Counted from the stretch's first letter, positions 34,310 to 44,343 are shown. The stretch: DNA of 64,000 nucleotides from JAQVCM01 sp040403095 (GCA_040403095.1 JBBALI010000015.1:1-64000); one strand, 5' to 3'. Numbers and translations: made by a program. Notes: a model not told the origin generated them from the letters alone.

Positions 34310-35392
34310 ATGTTGAAATTTCAACAGAAATTAATAGAACGCAAAAAGATGGGGAGTGAACGCTCCCTTTCTTTGTTTAATGGGTTTACTGATTTCTTTT
34401 CAAATGATTATTTGGGTCTTGGCGCTGGTGTTGAATTTCAAAATGTAAAACCTTCAGGAAGCGGTGGCTCAAGATTGATTTCTGGAAATTCTCAGGAAGC
34501 AGAAAACACTGAAAAATGGATTGCTGATTTTTTCCAAGAGGAAGATGCGCTGATTTTTAATTCAGGCTACGACGCCAATATCGGATTCTTTTCTTCAGTT
34601 CCCCAAAGAGGCGATCTTATCCTATACGATGATTTGATTCACGCTTCAATCCGAGATGGAATCAGATTGAGTAACGCTAAATCATTTTCCTTCAAACACA
34701 ACGATATTGCAGATTTAAAGCAAAAAATCGAACGCATAGAAGGAACAGTTTTCGTCGCAGTTGAATCGCTTTATTCCATGGACGGCGACATTTCACCACT
34801 AACTGCAATTTCAGAAATCTGTCAAAAAGCAAATGCGCTTTTAATTGTCGACGAAGCACATGCCTGCGGAATATTTGGTGAACAAGGCAAAGGAATTTGT
34901 CATCAAAATGGAATACTCGACCAAATTTTTGCGAGAATTATAACTTTCGGAAAAGCATACGGAACACACGGTGCAGCCGTCTTAGGCTCAACTGAATTGA
35001 AAAACTATTTAGTCAATTTTGCACGATCTTTTATTTATACAACAGCACTTCCACCCTACCAATACGAACATATTCAAACGCAAATAGCGAAAAGTATTGC
35101 TGACGAAAATCGATTAAAATTGAATCAAAACATTCGGTTTTTTAGAAATTTAGTTTCATCAAAAATCAGCCTAAGCAATGAAAATTCTCCGATCCAAATA
35201 ATACTAATTCCAGGGATTGAAAATGCACAAAATCTAGCTAAAACAATTCAGAATGAAAAAATTGCTGTCAAAGCGATACTAAGTCCAACGGTACCTGAAG
35301 GACAAGAGCGCTTGCGCATTTGCTTGCATGCTTTCAATACTGAGGAAGAAATTGAAAAACTGTGCAAATTAATTCTTCAGCACCAAAGTTGA
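34310..35392 (+). CDS. bioF: 8-amino-7-oxononanoate synthase (BioF-like)
   Basis: 360 residues, slightly short for the family. PLP-dependent alpha-oxoamine synthase motifs: F-S-N-D-Y-L-G-L near 29, V-D-E-A-H-A-C-G near 181, and the lysine-bearing T-F-G-K-A-Y-G-T-H-G near 205. It condenses pimeloyl-ACP/CoA with alanine to begin the biotin rings. Position after bioB favours BioF over Kbl. Its 3' end overlaps the convergent antiporter gene by 24 bp. Confidence 0.9.
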   Translation: MLKFQQKLIERKKMGSERSLSLFNGFTDFFSNDYLGLGAGVEFQNVKPSGSGGSRLISGNSQEAENTEKWIADFFQEEDALIFNSGYDANIGFFSSVPQRGDLILYDDLIHASIRDGIRLSNAKSFSFKHNDIADLKQKIERIEGTVFVAVESLYSMDGDISPLTAISEICQKANALLIVDEAHACGIFGEQGKGICHQNGILDQIFARIITFGKAYGTHGAAVLGSTELKNYLVNFARSFIYTTALPPYQYEHIQTQIAKSIADENRLKLNQNIRFFRNLVSSKISLSNENSPIQIILIPGIENAQNLAKTIQNEKIAVKAILSPTVPEGQERLRICLHAFNTEEEIEKLCKLILQHQS

Positions 35393-37639
35393 TGGTGCAT
35401 GGTTTAACCAAACGCTCCGAGAATCAATCAATTTTTCCCAACTTTCAATGCTAATCAGCATCAAATCCTGTTGTTTTAGAAATTGTGATTCTATCTTTTT
35501 CTGATTTATCAAGGAGATATGATTGGGCGCATTTTGTTCGATGAATCGAATCCATTCTTTCAAAGTTGGATTGTTTGCTACATAGCCGTTTGCATCTAAC
35601 ACCGTAATTTGCGCCGCTGAATTGTGAATAAACTTTTGAATATAGGAAATTAACATTTCATCTTCTCTGCCAAAAATCGGTATAAAAATCGCATCCAATT
35701 TCTGTAATTTCTTGTCCATTAAAATTCCAACAGGAACCTGACTCCTAGATAAAATCTGTCGTGTTTTTTCATCAAAGGGAGAATTTTCAAATAATTTTTC
35801 TTTTCCAGAAAGTGTGTTGATAATTCTGTCAGGACTAATTATTTTGGTGGTAAAACCCAACACTTTCCCCAACAAAGTGCCCTCAAAAATCGATTCTCCA
35901 ATTCCAATTAAAAGCAAATCAAAATCACCTTTATTCGCGACTTCCGTTATGTCTGAATCAATATCCACGGATGCTTTGAAAAAAGTGGTTACTTTTTGAT
36001 TCAATTCCGCCGATTCCTCGATAACTGGGGTGAAAATTTCTTTTTCATATTCAACAGCATTAAAATGATGTAGCTCATTTGTTTGAGCCAAATGCATCGC
36101 CGTAACCGTTGCGTTTCCTTGCAGTTTTTTCACCAAACCGCTCGCTAATCTTAGCAATGACTTTCCATTTTCAGGATTATTGAAAGAAATCAACACTTTG
36201 TACTTACTGATTTCAGTTACCTCGATCGGAATTTCTTTGTTCTTTTCTTTGAAAATCCAATTGATAAAATCCAATGCTGGTCCGGTCATGAAAGTTGTTA
36301 ACAAGGCCATAATCACCATCATTGCAAAAATCTCAGGTGTTAAAACGCCTAAATCATAGCCAATATTCAAAACTACCAATTCCATTAATCCTCGTGTATT
36401 CATCAATGCGCCAATAGACCAACTATCCTTCCATGTTTGTCCAACAAATCTGGCAGCAAAAGCACTCCCAAAAAATTTACCTGCAACAGCGACTGCAACA
36501 ATGAAAAATGTAATGAGCCAATGATATGGATCATTTAACAATCCAATTTGTGTTCGTAAACCTGTAAAAACGAAAAACAAGGGAAGCAATAAAACCAATG
36601 AAACATCTTCAATTTTTTCAATAAAAACATTTCTGAATTTAGTGTTTACTGGCATAATCACTCCTGCCATAAATGCACCAAAAAGCGCGTGAATACCGAT
36701 AATTTCTGTTGCATATGCCGACATGACTAGAACCAAAAAGAAAATCGCTACAATTGGTTTACTCATTTTCTCTTTGGTAGCGTTTAAGTCTCCCACTCTC
36801 TTTAAAAAAGGTCTGACAACTTTCAACATCAATAAAACATAAACAGCTGCTAATCCTATAATATACAATGCACTAACGAATGAACCCGCTTTGACAATGG
36901 CAATTACAGCCGCTAAAATACACCACGCTGTAATGTCGTCTGCAGCAGCGCATGTGATTACTATTGCACCTAATTTGGTCTTATGGATCCCTCGTTCCTG
37001 AACGATACGCGCTAAAACAGGAAAAGCAGTGATACTCATGGCAATTCCCAAAAACAAGCCAAAAGCCAAAAACGGAACTCCTTTTGGTGCAAATGTTTGA
37101 TAAATAAAATAGGCCAATCCAACACCCAACGCAAAAGGAAAAATAATACTTGCGTGACTAATCACAACAGCATCGTGCGCTTTGTTTTTCAGCACCTTAA
37201 GATCCAATTCCATCCCAACAACAAACATGAAAAGAATCAAACCTATTTGACTCAAAAACTGTAAATTTCCAAGTGATTCTTTTGGGAACAGTGTATTGAA
37301 AAAGTCAGGAAAATACAATCCAACCAAAGAAGGTCCCAAAATTATTCCCGCGATAATTTCACCGATTACACTTGGCTGACCAATTTTCATGCAGATCCAA
37401 CCAAACAGTCTTGCTGTCAAAATAATGGTAATAATCTGAGCCAAAAGCAAGGCTAATGGATGCTTTAAATTATGAATCAAAGAGGATAAAAAATCGTTCC
37501 AATAGTTACTTTGAACCAAGTGTTTTTTTACTTCCCTTCCGATTTCTAAGTCAGAACCAAAAACAAAAATCCAATACATCAAAATTGAAAAACCTCCAAT
37601 TAGCGTGATGTAGAAAAACAAATTTTTAAAGCGCATCAT
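35369..37639 (-). CDS. CPA2-type cation/proton antiporter with USP-like tail
   Basis: 756 residues. About twelve to thirteen membrane helices in the first 460 residues carry the Na+/H+ exchanger pattern (L-F-M-F-V-V-G-M-E-L-D near 136, T-C-A-A-A-D-D-I-T-A-W near 231). A cytoplasmic C-terminal part with universal-stress-protein-like folds follows. It probably exchanges Na+ or K+ for H+ at the inner membrane. Specific ion unknown. Confidence 0.85.
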   Translation of the reverse strand: MMRFKNLFFYITLIGGFSILMYWIFVFGSDLEIGREVKKHLVQSNYWNDFLSSLIHNLKHPLALLLAQIITIILTARLFGWICMKIGQPSVIGEIIAGIILGPSLVGLYFPDFFNTLFPKESLGNLQFLSQIGLILFMFVVGMELDLKVLKNKAHDAVVISHASIIFPFALGVGLAYFIYQTFAPKGVPFLAFGLFLGIAMSITAFPVLARIVQERGIHKTKLGAIVITCAAADDITAWCILAAVIAIVKAGSFVSALYIIGLAAVYVLLMLKVVRPFLKRVGDLNATKEKMSKPIVAIFFLVLVMSAYATEIIGIHALFGAFMAGVIMPVNTKFRNVFIEKIEDVSLVLLLPLFFVFTGLRTQIGLLNDPYHWLITFFIVAVAVAGKFFGSAFAARFVGQTWKDSWSIGALMNTRGLMELVVLNIGYDLGVLTPEIFAMMVIMALLTTFMTGPALDFINWIFKEKNKEIPIEVTEISKYKVLISFNNPENGKSLLRLASGLVKKLQGNATVTAMHLAQTNELHHFNAVEYEKEIFTPVIEESAELNQKVTTFFKASVDIDSDITEVANKGDFDLLLIGIGESIFEGTLLGKVLGFTTKIISPDRIINTLSGKEKLFENSPFDEKTRQILSRSQVPVGILMDKKLQKLDAIFIPIFGREDEMLISYIQKFIHNSAAQITVLDANGYVANNPTLKEWIRFIEQNAPNHISLINQKKIESQFLKQQDLMLISIESWEKLIDSRSVWLNHAPSTLVLKN

Positions 37640-37803
37640 AATTCTTGAAATGATTGAATTTACAATGCAAAATTGAAAAGAGAATTTTGATTATTGCAGC
37701 GGTAAAATAGCGGATTGGCTAAATATGTAACAAAGAAATATTTTTTTGTAATGAAACGAAAAAACGTTCTATTCTGAAACGCTTAAAACTTCTGTAGTTA
37801 ACT

Positions 37804-38520
37804 TTATTTAATTTTTTTTAGAAAATCTGCACGAAAAGAAATTCCTAAATTAAGTACCATTTTTTTGTCGTTTTCATCAAAAATATTGGTCACTATTTCA
37901 TCGTTGGAATAATGCCTTACAATGCCAACAGAAATGATCTCTTTCTTATTAATTTGGCAAAATTCGTTGAGTGGAAGCAATTCAAGCAACTTTTCAAAGG
38001 AAATATTCTTTAATGTTAAACCTTTACCGTCATTCAATTTCAAGTATTTATCTCTACTGTCGACCTCCGCTGTTTTGATATAGGCAATTTGATTGAAATA
38101 AATGATAGATTTTCCACGATCCGTATTCAACTGAATAAAGCTAGTGGATTTCTTTTCTGATTGAATAAACTTTACTGCTTTTTGAATAGCAAGCAGCAGA
38201 CGCTCCATTTGAACTGGCTTACGAACGTAATCAATCGCAAACAAATCAAACGCTTCAGCAGCATAATCCTTGTAGGCAGTTGTGAAAATAACAGGTTTTC
38301 CGTTTAATAATTTAGCAACTTCCAATCCGCTTATTTCAGGCATTTCGATGTCTAAAATACACAAGTCAAATTCAATCTCTTGACATTCTTTCAAGAAAAC
38401 AGTTGGATTATTAAATGCTCTAACAACCTCAATTTCTGAGATTTGTTCGCACAACATTTTCAAATAAGTTAAACCTGGTAACTCATCATCCAATAGCAAG
38501 CATTTTAGCTTTGTGTTCAA
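37804..38520 (-). CDS. LytTR-family response regulator
   Basis: 238 residues. The receiver domain has D11/D12, the phospho-acceptor D57 in C-I-L-D-I-E-M-P-E, and K101 in V-R-K-P-V. The C-terminal LytTR DNA-binding domain runs from about 135, with Y-I-K-T-A-E-V near 150. Its start overlaps the kinase gene by 35 bp, so the two are made together. Confidence 0.92.
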   Translation of the reverse strand: MNTKLKCLLLDDELPGLTYLKMLCEQISEIEVVRAFNNPTVFLKECQEIEFDLCILDIEMPEISGLEVAKLLNGKPVIFTTAYKDYAAEAFDLFAIDYVRKPVQMERLLLAIQKAVKFIQSEKKSTSFIQLNTDRGKSIIYFNQIAYIKTAEVDSRDKYLKLNDGKGLTLKNISFEKLLELLPLNEFCQINKKEIISVGIVRHYSNDEIVTNIFDENDKKMVLNLGISFRADFLKKIK

Positions 38521-39256
38521 GTAGATTAATTTTTAAATGAGCAATATAAACATCACCTTCTATAAATTTATCCAATTTATAATTTTCTTGATAAATAATT
38601 TCTAGACGCTTTTCAAGTGTATCATTTCCAATCCCACTTTTTTCCTTTTTGAGTTTCCCTTGTGGTGATATTTTATTGGAGACAGTTAACCAAAACTTAC
38701 TATCTTTAAACTCATAAACGATGGAAATAAAAGCATCTGAGCTTTGTAAATCTGCATGTTTAAATGCATTTTCTATCAAGTCAATAGAAATCAATGGTGC
38801 CAATACTTTTTGCTCAAAAAGCGGTTCTGGATCATTGATTTTGAGCTTCACTTTTAATTCAAACAAAGGACTAATCTTGATTTTGTTGATTTCAATTAAA
38901 TTCAGTGCAAAATCAATTTCTTCTTTGGGCGAAACGAAACGATTTTTACTTTCATACAAGATATAATCTAACACATTCGACAATTTATCCATCGAATAAT
39001 AGGTTTGATATGCATGTGATTGAATGGAATTTAAAACATTTTTAAACAAATGTGGATTTAACTTTGACTCCAATGTCTCCAATTGCAAATGATTCACTTT
39101 GCCTTCCATTTCTGAAAATTGCTTTTCTAATTTGGAGTTTATCTGCTTGGTCTTTTTCAATTTCAAATATAAATAAAAAGAAATCCCGAGCAATAGAATA
39201 CTTAGCACCAACATGGTGTAAAAAGAATTTTCTGCCGTTATTCTATTTATTTTCAT
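38486..39256 (-). CDS. LytS/YehU-type sensor histidine kinase
   Basis: 256 residues. One membrane helix (about 12-31), a short coiled coil, then the HisKA_7TM-like/His_kinase motif L-N-P-H-L-F-K-N-V-L-N-S with H69, and the N-box D-L-I-E-N-A-F-K-H-A near 168. There is no extracellular sensor domain, so it may sense within the membrane or through a partner. Partner regulator overlaps downstream. Target genes unknown. Confidence 0.88.
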   Translation of the reverse strand: MKINRITAENSFYTMLVLSILLLGISFYLYLKLKKTKQINSKLEKQFSEMEGKVNHLQLETLESKLNPHLFKNVLNSIQSHAYQTYYSMDKLSNVLDYILYESKNRFVSPKEEIDFALNLIEINKIKISPLFELKVKLKINDPEPLFEQKVLAPLISIDLIENAFKHADLQSSDAFISIVYEFKDSKFWLTVSNKISPQGKLKKEKSGIGNDTLEKRLEIIYQENYKLDKFIEGDVYIAHLKINLLEHKAKMLAIG

Positions 39257-39273
39257 CCAACAAAGTTTGATAT

Positions 39274-39576
39274 CTAATGAGACATTCCGTCAAACCATTC
39301 TTCAATCGTCCAAGCTTCTGCTTTTTCCTGAAACCATGGCTTGATTGTGGGCCAAACGACGCCAAATAATTCAGAATCACGGTAATTGTTGAGTGCGTTT
39401 TCATCTTCCCATTTGCTATAAGTGAAAACAATATTGGGTTGACTTTTGTCTCTCAACAACTTCATTCCAAAGCAATTTGGCTGCTTAGCTACTTGCCATT
39501 TGATTGTCTCAAAAAAAGACAAAAAAGCATCGATTTTTTCAGGTTGAAAATTTAATTTGACAATGCGTGTAATCAT
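39274..39576 (-). CDS. ABM-superfamily (antibiotic biosynthesis monooxygenase-like) protein
   Basis: 100 residues with the ferredoxin-like ABM pattern: I-V-K-L-N-F-Q-P-E-K at the N-terminus and Y-S-K-W-E-D-E-N-A-L near 53, then a F-G-V-V-W stretch. These small dimeric proteins act in quinone or haem chemistry, but many are of unknown role. Just downstream of the SAM hydrolase gene (7 bp), so probably one unit. Confidence 0.75.
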   Translation of the reverse strand: MITRIVKLNFQPEKIDAFLSFFETIKWQVAKQPNCFGMKLLRDKSQPNIVFTYSKWEDENALNNYRDSELFGVVWPTIKPWFQEKAEAWTIEEWFDGMSH

Positions 39577-39583
39577 AATAAAA

Positions 39584-40441
39584 TCAGAAAAGTGACTCCA
39601 ATGTTTGTTTGGAACCTCGAGGTGTAAACTCTATTCGTACGATATCTTGTAGATTTATGCCAAAAAGTGAACTAGCGCCACCATTTCTTCCATTTGCACC
39701 TTTATTAATTGCAATTTCCAACATATCATTGCTGTTAAAAACTGCCACTTTTTCTCCCTCGACTACATCGCTGTAGCTGTTTGAAATTTCTTCAATGTAA
39801 TATTCTTTCTTTCGAAAATAGATAGTAAATGGCGCATTTTGACCAATTCTTTGAAATAAATCCCTGCTGATATTGGTAATTATATTGCCGAAATGATCTA
39901 CGTGAATTACATTTCCTCTGATTAAATTCTCCTCAGTTACCGCGTTGATTGAAAAAGCTTTTTTGAATTCATTTTCTGTGGCAAACGTTTCAATTTCAAC
40001 TTTCTGGCAGATTTTGATAGCAGCAGGGACGAGTATGTTTTTGATCGGAAATTTTAGCATATTTGGATTTGACATCACATCATCCAAACGCCAAAATTTA
40101 TCTGGTTGATTGCCATCCAACAACAGTCCAAAAAAACCATTGTCATTGGAAACAAAATAATGTCCTTCAAACAACATCACTGACGGGAAACTTCCGCTTG
40201 AATTTGAACCAAAATTGATAACAGGCTCGCTATCAACAGCACAAATATGAACTGTTCCTTTGGGGAAATCTCTGAAACAACTTCTCACAAAATAAGCTTC
40301 TTGTATGACATCAAATGCATTCACATGATGCGAAATATCAACAATTTGCACACCCGACTCCTGACTGAAAATTGAACCTTTCAGTGCAGCCACATAGTGA
40401 TCCATCAATCCCATGTCTGTCGTAAGTGTAATGATTTGCAT
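39584..40441 (-). CDS. SAM hydroxide adenosyltransferase (DUF62)
   Basis: 285 residues. The N-terminal motif I-T-L-T-T-D-M-G-L-M-D-H-Y-V and a later F-P-K-G-T-V-H-I-C-A-V-D identify the DUF62 family. Studied members split S-adenosylmethionine to adenosine and methionine using water/hydroxide. The two-domain layout (Rossmann-like plus beta-barrel from about 170) is complete. Physiological role not settled. Confidence 0.85.
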   Translation of the reverse strand: MQIITLTTDMGLMDHYVAALKGSIFSQESGVQIVDISHHVNAFDVIQEAYFVRSCFRDFPKGTVHICAVDSEPVINFGSNSSGSFPSVMLFEGHYFVSNDNGFFGLLLDGNQPDKFWRLDDVMSNPNMLKFPIKNILVPAAIKICQKVEIETFATENEFKKAFSINAVTEENLIRGNVIHVDHFGNIITNISRDLFQRIGQNAPFTIYFRKKEYYIEEISNSYSDVVEGEKVAVFNSNDMLEIAINKGANGRNGGASSLFGINLQDIVRIEFTPRGSKQTLESLF

Positions 40442-40535
40442 CTTCCTATTATTTTGGAGAAATTATTCCTAAATTTGTTTTCAAAAATAAGGTTTATTTC
40501 CACAAATATAAAGTTTAACGCATCATAAATTATTA

Positions 40536-41516
40536 TTGAACTTGGAGAAAAATATAGAAATTGAAGGAATAAATCCTGTTGAATTATTCGGTGTCAACAA
40601 TATTAACTTGTCAAAAATCAAAAGTTTTTTTCCAAAACTAAAGATTGTTTCTCGTGGAAACCTGATTACCATTGTCGGTGACCCTGAAGTGACGACAATT
40701 TTCGAAATCAAATTCCAAATGATTTTGAAGTATTTTCATAAATTCAATCAAATTACTGAAAATGCCATTGAACAAATCATGTTTGACGACGGAACTACTC
40801 CTGAAACAAACGATGGGTCAGAAACACTTGTTCATGGAAATGGTGGAGTAAAAATCAAAGCGAAAACGATCAATCAAAGAAAATTGGTCAAGGCTGTCAA
40901 CGAAAATGACATGGTTTTCGCTGTCGGTCCAGCGGGTACCGGAAAAACCTACACAGCAGTAGCACTTGCCGTTCGTGCACTAAAAGCAAAAGAAGTTAAA
41001 AGAATAATTCTCACGCGTCCTGCGGTGGAAGCTGGTGAAAATTTAGGTTTTCTTCCAGGAGATATGAAGGAAAAACTAGATCCTTACATGATGCCGCTTT
41101 ATGATGCATTGCGCGACATGATTCCACCAGAAAAATTAGCAGATTTGATTGACATTGGAATCATTGAAATTGCACCTTTGGCTTTCATGAGAGGTAGAAC
41201 ATTAGACAAAGCTTTTGTCATTCTTGATGAAGCACAAAACGCAACCGTCATGCAAATGAAAATGTTTTTAACGCGCATGGGACAAACCGCAAACTTCGTT
41301 ATTACTGGCGATATGTCGCAAATTGATTTACCGAGAAAACAACGCTCAGGACTTTCTTATGCGCTTGATGCGTTGAAAGACATCGATGGAATTGAAATTA
41401 TCAGACTGAATCAAAGTGATGTAATTAGACATCCATTGGTAAAGAAAATAATTGACGCTTTTGAAAAAGCTGAAGCTGCTGAACAAAAATTAAAAGACGA
41501 AAAAGATAAAGCATAA
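40536..41516 (+). CDS. phoH: PhoH-family ATPase
   Basis: 326 residues from a TTG, chosen because the next residues (E-G-I-N-P-V-E-L-F-G) match the usual N-terminus and no ATG fits. Walker A is G-P-A-G-T-G-K-T at about 129, Walker B V-I-L-D-E-A-Q-N near 228. PhoH-like proteins are predicted RNA-linked ATPases/helicases. It is 10 bp from purC and likely co-transcribed. Confidence 0.9.
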   Translation: MNLEKNIEIEGINPVELFGVNNINLSKIKSFFPKLKIVSRGNLITIVGDPEVTTIFEIKFQMILKYFHKFNQITENAIEQIMFDDGTTPETNDGSETLVHGNGGVKIKAKTINQRKLVKAVNENDMVFAVGPAGTGKTYTAVALAVRALKAKEVKRIILTRPAVEAGENLGFLPGDMKEKLDPYMMPLYDALRDMIPPEKLADLIDIGIIEIAPLAFMRGRTLDKAFVILDEAQNATVMQMKMFLTRMGQTANFVITGDMSQIDLPRKQRSGLSYALDALKDIDGIEIIRLNQSDVIRHPLVKKIIDAFEKAEAAEQKLKDEKDKA

Positions 41517-41526
41517 ATTCAAAAAA

Positions 41527-42483
41527 ATGAATCAAACAATTACAGACACCAATTACAATTTCCCTGGTCAGGAAGCGATTTACAAAGGAAAAGTACGCGA
41601 AGTTTACTCTCTAAAAAATGATGTTCTAGTGATGATTGCTTCAGATAGAATTTCTGCTTTTGATCACATACTACCAAAGGGAATTCCATACAAAGGGCAA
41701 GTTTTAAACCAAGTTGCAACCATGTTTTTGGAAGCAACGAGGGACATTGTTCCGAATTGGTTGATTGGTACTCCAGATCCTTGCGTCGCAGTTGGATTAA
41801 AATGCGAGCCAATTCGTGTTGAAATGGTCATTCGCGGATATTTAGCTGGTCACAGTGCGAGAGAATACAAAGCTGGAAAACGTATTTTATGTGGTGTTGC
41901 GTTGCCAGAAGACATGAAAGAGAATGACAAATTTCCTGAACCTATCATTACGCCTGCTTCAAAAGCGGAAGAAGGACATGATGAAGACATTTCTAGGGAA
42001 GAAATCATTGCGCAAAACATTGTTCCTGAGGAAGTTTATGTTCAATTGGAAAATTACACACGTGCTTTGTTTCAAAGAGGAACCGAGATGGCTGCTGAAA
42101 GAGGATTGATTTTGGTCGATACAAAATATGAATTTGGAATCAAAGACGGTAAAGTTTACCTAATTGACGAAATTCATACGCCTGATTCTTCTAGATACTT
42201 TTATGCTGATGGTTATGCTGAAAGACAAGAGAATGGCGAAGCACAAAAACAATTATCAAAGGAGTTTGTGCGTCAATGGTTAATTGAACACGATTTCCAA
42301 GGTTTAGATGGTCAGAATATGCCTTTCATGCCAGATGAATTTGTAAATGTAATCACTGAAAGATACATTGAACTTTATGAAAAAATCATAGGGAAACCTT
42401 TTGATAAGGCAGACAATTCTAATATCGAAGCACGAATTGAAAAAAATGTTGTTGCGTTTTTAAACGAGAAAAGTTTAATTTAA
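41527..42483 (+). CDS. purC: SAICAR synthase
   Basis: 318 residues, the longer form. Y-K-G-K-V-R-E-V-Y at about 19 and the S-D-R-I-S-A-F-D-H motif near 42 bind ATP and CAIR, and L-I-D-E-I-H-T-P-D-S-S-R-Y is near 211. It performs the aspartate-adding step of purine synthesis. Followed by an intrinsic terminator. Confidence 0.97.
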   Translation: MNQTITDTNYNFPGQEAIYKGKVREVYSLKNDVLVMIASDRISAFDHILPKGIPYKGQVLNQVATMFLEATRDIVPNWLIGTPDPCVAVGLKCEPIRVEMVIRGYLAGHSAREYKAGKRILCGVALPEDMKENDKFPEPIITPASKAEEGHDEDISREEIIAQNIVPEEVYVQLENYTRALFQRGTEMAAERGLILVDTKYEFGIKDGKVYLIDEIHTPDSSRYFYADGYAERQENGEAQKQLSKEFVRQWLIEHDFQGLDGQNMPFMPDEFVNVITERYIELYEKIIGKPFDKADNSNIEARIEKNVVAFLNEKSLI

Positions 42484-42506
42484 TCACATTATAAATATTT
42501 CAACGG

Positions 42507-42536
42507 AGGCAGCTTTTCAAGTTGCCTTTTGTTTTT
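42507..42536 (+). terminator. Intrinsic terminator of purC
   Basis: AGGCAGC (42507-42513) pairs with GTTGCCT (42521-42527), one G-T pair, followed by TTTTGTTTTTT. It overlaps the last codons of the convergent SDR gene. Confidence 0.75.
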
Positions 42537-43314
42537 TAATGAGATTCCAAAACAGCTTTTGAGGCAAAAATCTTCTCAATACAACCGCCAAGGTTTCTTT
42601 ATTTCCAATCAATATTTCTCTTTTTTTCTTCGAAACGGCATTCAATAAAATTGATACACATTCTTCTGCCGACATTCCAGTTACTTGATTGTGATCCATC
42701 AATCCATGCTTTTCACCCGAAGCAGTCAAAGCATTCGTAGAAATGGGTGTATTGATTTTTCCAGGACAAGAAATGGTCACAAAAATATTATTTTGGGCTT
42801 CTTCAAGGGCTAAACTTTCATAAAAACCTTGCAAAGCATGTTTGGAAGCGCTGTATGCAGATCTCAAATAAAAACCAAACTTTCCTGCGATGCTTGAAGT
42901 AATTACAAAATGTCCCGATTGTTGCTTGATAAAGTAGGGTAAAACAGCTTTTGCCAATGCGATATTTCCAAAGTAGTTGATTTCCATTATTCTTCGATCA
43001 ACTTCAATCGGCGTTTCAGCAACTGTGGAACGCTGACTTAATCCTCCATTATTGAAAAGAAAATCAATTTCCCCAAACTTTTCAATGATTTGCTCCACTT
43101 TTAAAGCGAAAGTTTCCATTTGCTCTAAATCCAATGGAAGTACAAAATGTCGAGATGGATTTTCTAAATGATTGCATACTTCGTGCAACATTTTTTCATT
43201 TCTCGCAGACAAAACTACAATTGCACCCTTCTTGGCCAAAGCTTCGCATGTTGCTTTACCAATTCCTGATGATGCTCCCGTCACCCATGCAATTTTTCCT
43301 TGAAAATAATTCAT
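42517..43314 (-). CDS. Short-chain dehydrogenase/reductase
   Basis: 265 residues from the ATG at 43314, eight residues inside the longest frame. The Rossmann motif T-G-A-S-S-G-I-G is at 12-19, N-N-G-G near 87, and the catalytic Y-S-A-S-K near 156. Oxidoreductase using NAD(P)H; substrate unknown. The layout resembles DHRS7-like SDRs acting on lipids or steroids, which is only a likeness. Confidence 0.88.
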   Translation of the reverse strand: MNYFQGKIAWVTGASSGIGKATCEALAKKGAIVVLSARNEKMLHEVCNHLENPSRHFVLPLDLEQMETFALKVEQIIEKFGEIDFLFNNGGLSQRSTVAETPIEVDRRIMEINYFGNIALAKAVLPYFIKQQSGHFVITSSIAGKFGFYLRSAYSASKHALQGFYESLALEEAQNNIFVTISCPGKINTPISTNALTASGEKHGLMDHNQVTGMSAEECVSILLNAVSKKKREILIGNKETLAVVLRRFLPQKLFWNLIKKQKAT

Positions 43315-43461
43315 CGACCTTTCATTTATTGAAATCAAAATTAAAGAATAAAATCTGCTTCAAACGAAAAAACTGATTATTATCAATTGAAAAACTAACA
43401 AAGGTCATTTTCTTAATGGCGATTTGAGCCGAAATTTGTAGTAATCTAAAAAACATAAATT

Positions 43462-43743
43462 ATGAGTCACGCTATAGAAAGTACAGAAGGAATTTATAAA
43501 GGAAGTGAATTTAATCGATTTGGCTTCATCAGTTTAATAATATTAATGATTGGTTGCTTGGGAGGAATTGCAGTCGGTTTAGGAGCAATCGAAAGTGTTC
43601 TTTCTTTGACACTGATTTTGATTCCAACCATGTTAACCTTGAGCTTATTGCTTTCCGTTTCACCCATGAAATGGATTATTAATTCTGCATCCGTTTGTGT
43701 AATTATCGACTTGATTATGATTGTATTTTACACCATTTATTAA
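43462..43743 (+). CDS. Small three-helix membrane protein, unknown
   Basis: 93 residues with three hydrophobic helices (about 23-43, 45-65, 72-91). The N-terminal 20 residues are polar. No family recognised. Isolated between the SDR gene and the ispF unit; followed by a hairpin with a short T run. Confidence 0.6.
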   Translation: MSHAIESTEGIYKGSEFNRFGFISLIILMIGCLGGIAVGLGAIESVLSLTLILIPTMLTLSLLLSVSPMKWIINSASVCVIIDLIMIVFYTIY

Positions 43744-43770
43744 AAAATGCAATGTTGAATCAAAAACAGA

Positions 43771-43806
43771 AATCTTAATCTTCGTGGAGTAGTTTAAGAT
43801 TTTAAT
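43771..43806 (+). terminator. Hairpin after the small membrane gene
   Basis: AATCTTAA (43771-43778) pairs perfectly with TTAAGATT (43794-43801) with a 15-nt loop, followed by TTTAATTT. The stem is AT-rich, so it is a weak terminator candidate. Confidence 0.4.
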
Positions 43807-43863
43807 TTGAGTTAGTTGGGAGGAATCGAGAAATTGATTCCTTTTTTTGTTAATTTGAAAAGC

Positions 43864-44343
43864 CTACTTTTTATTCAATAAACAAACAGCATAAGCTTTG
43901 ATAGCCTTTCCTTCTCCAAAAGAATCTACTTTCTCATGAGTTGTGGCCTTCAAAGAAATTTCTTCGCTGGTCACTTTTAAAAGATTTGCAATAATCTCCA
44001 TCATATCTGGGATATGCGGATTCAATTTAGGCTTTTCAAGAATGACCGTACAATCAATATTGACGACATAAAATCCCTTAGCGGCAATCAAATCATAAAC
44101 TTTAGAAAGTAATATCTTGCTGTCAATTCCTTTGAATTGCGGATCAGTATCTGCAAAATGATATCCAATATCTCTTAAATTAGCTGCACCAAGAAGTGCG
44201 TCGCTTATGGCATGTAATAAAACATCTGCATCCGAATGACCAACAGCGCCAAAAGTGGAAGGAATTTCCTTACCTCCAATCATCAATGTTAATCCATCAG
44301 CTAAACGGTGTACATCAACACCAAAACCTATACGAATATTCAT
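43864..44343 (-). CDS. ispF: 2-C-methyl-D-erythritol 2,4-cyclodiphosphate synthase
   Basis: 159 residues. Zinc-binding D-V-H near residue 9 in F-G-V-D-V-H-R-L and G-H-S-D-A-D-V-L-L-H-A near 35 identify IspF of the MEP isoprenoid pathway. The start codon directly follows the porV stop, so it is probably translated with porU-porV. Confidence 0.96.
   Translation of the reverse strand: MNIRIGFGVDVHRLADGLTLMIGGKEIPSTFGAVGHSDADVLLHAISDALLGAANLRDIGYHFADTDPQFKGIDSKILLSKVYDLIAAKGFYVVNIDCTVILEKPKLNPHIPDMMEIIANLLKVTSEEISLKATTHEKVDSFGEGKAIKAYAVCLLNKK

Noticed and set aside
34310..35392. 2-amino-3-ketobutyrate CoA ligase (Kbl)
   Set aside because: Same fold, but the position directly after bioB and the shared promoter favour BioF.
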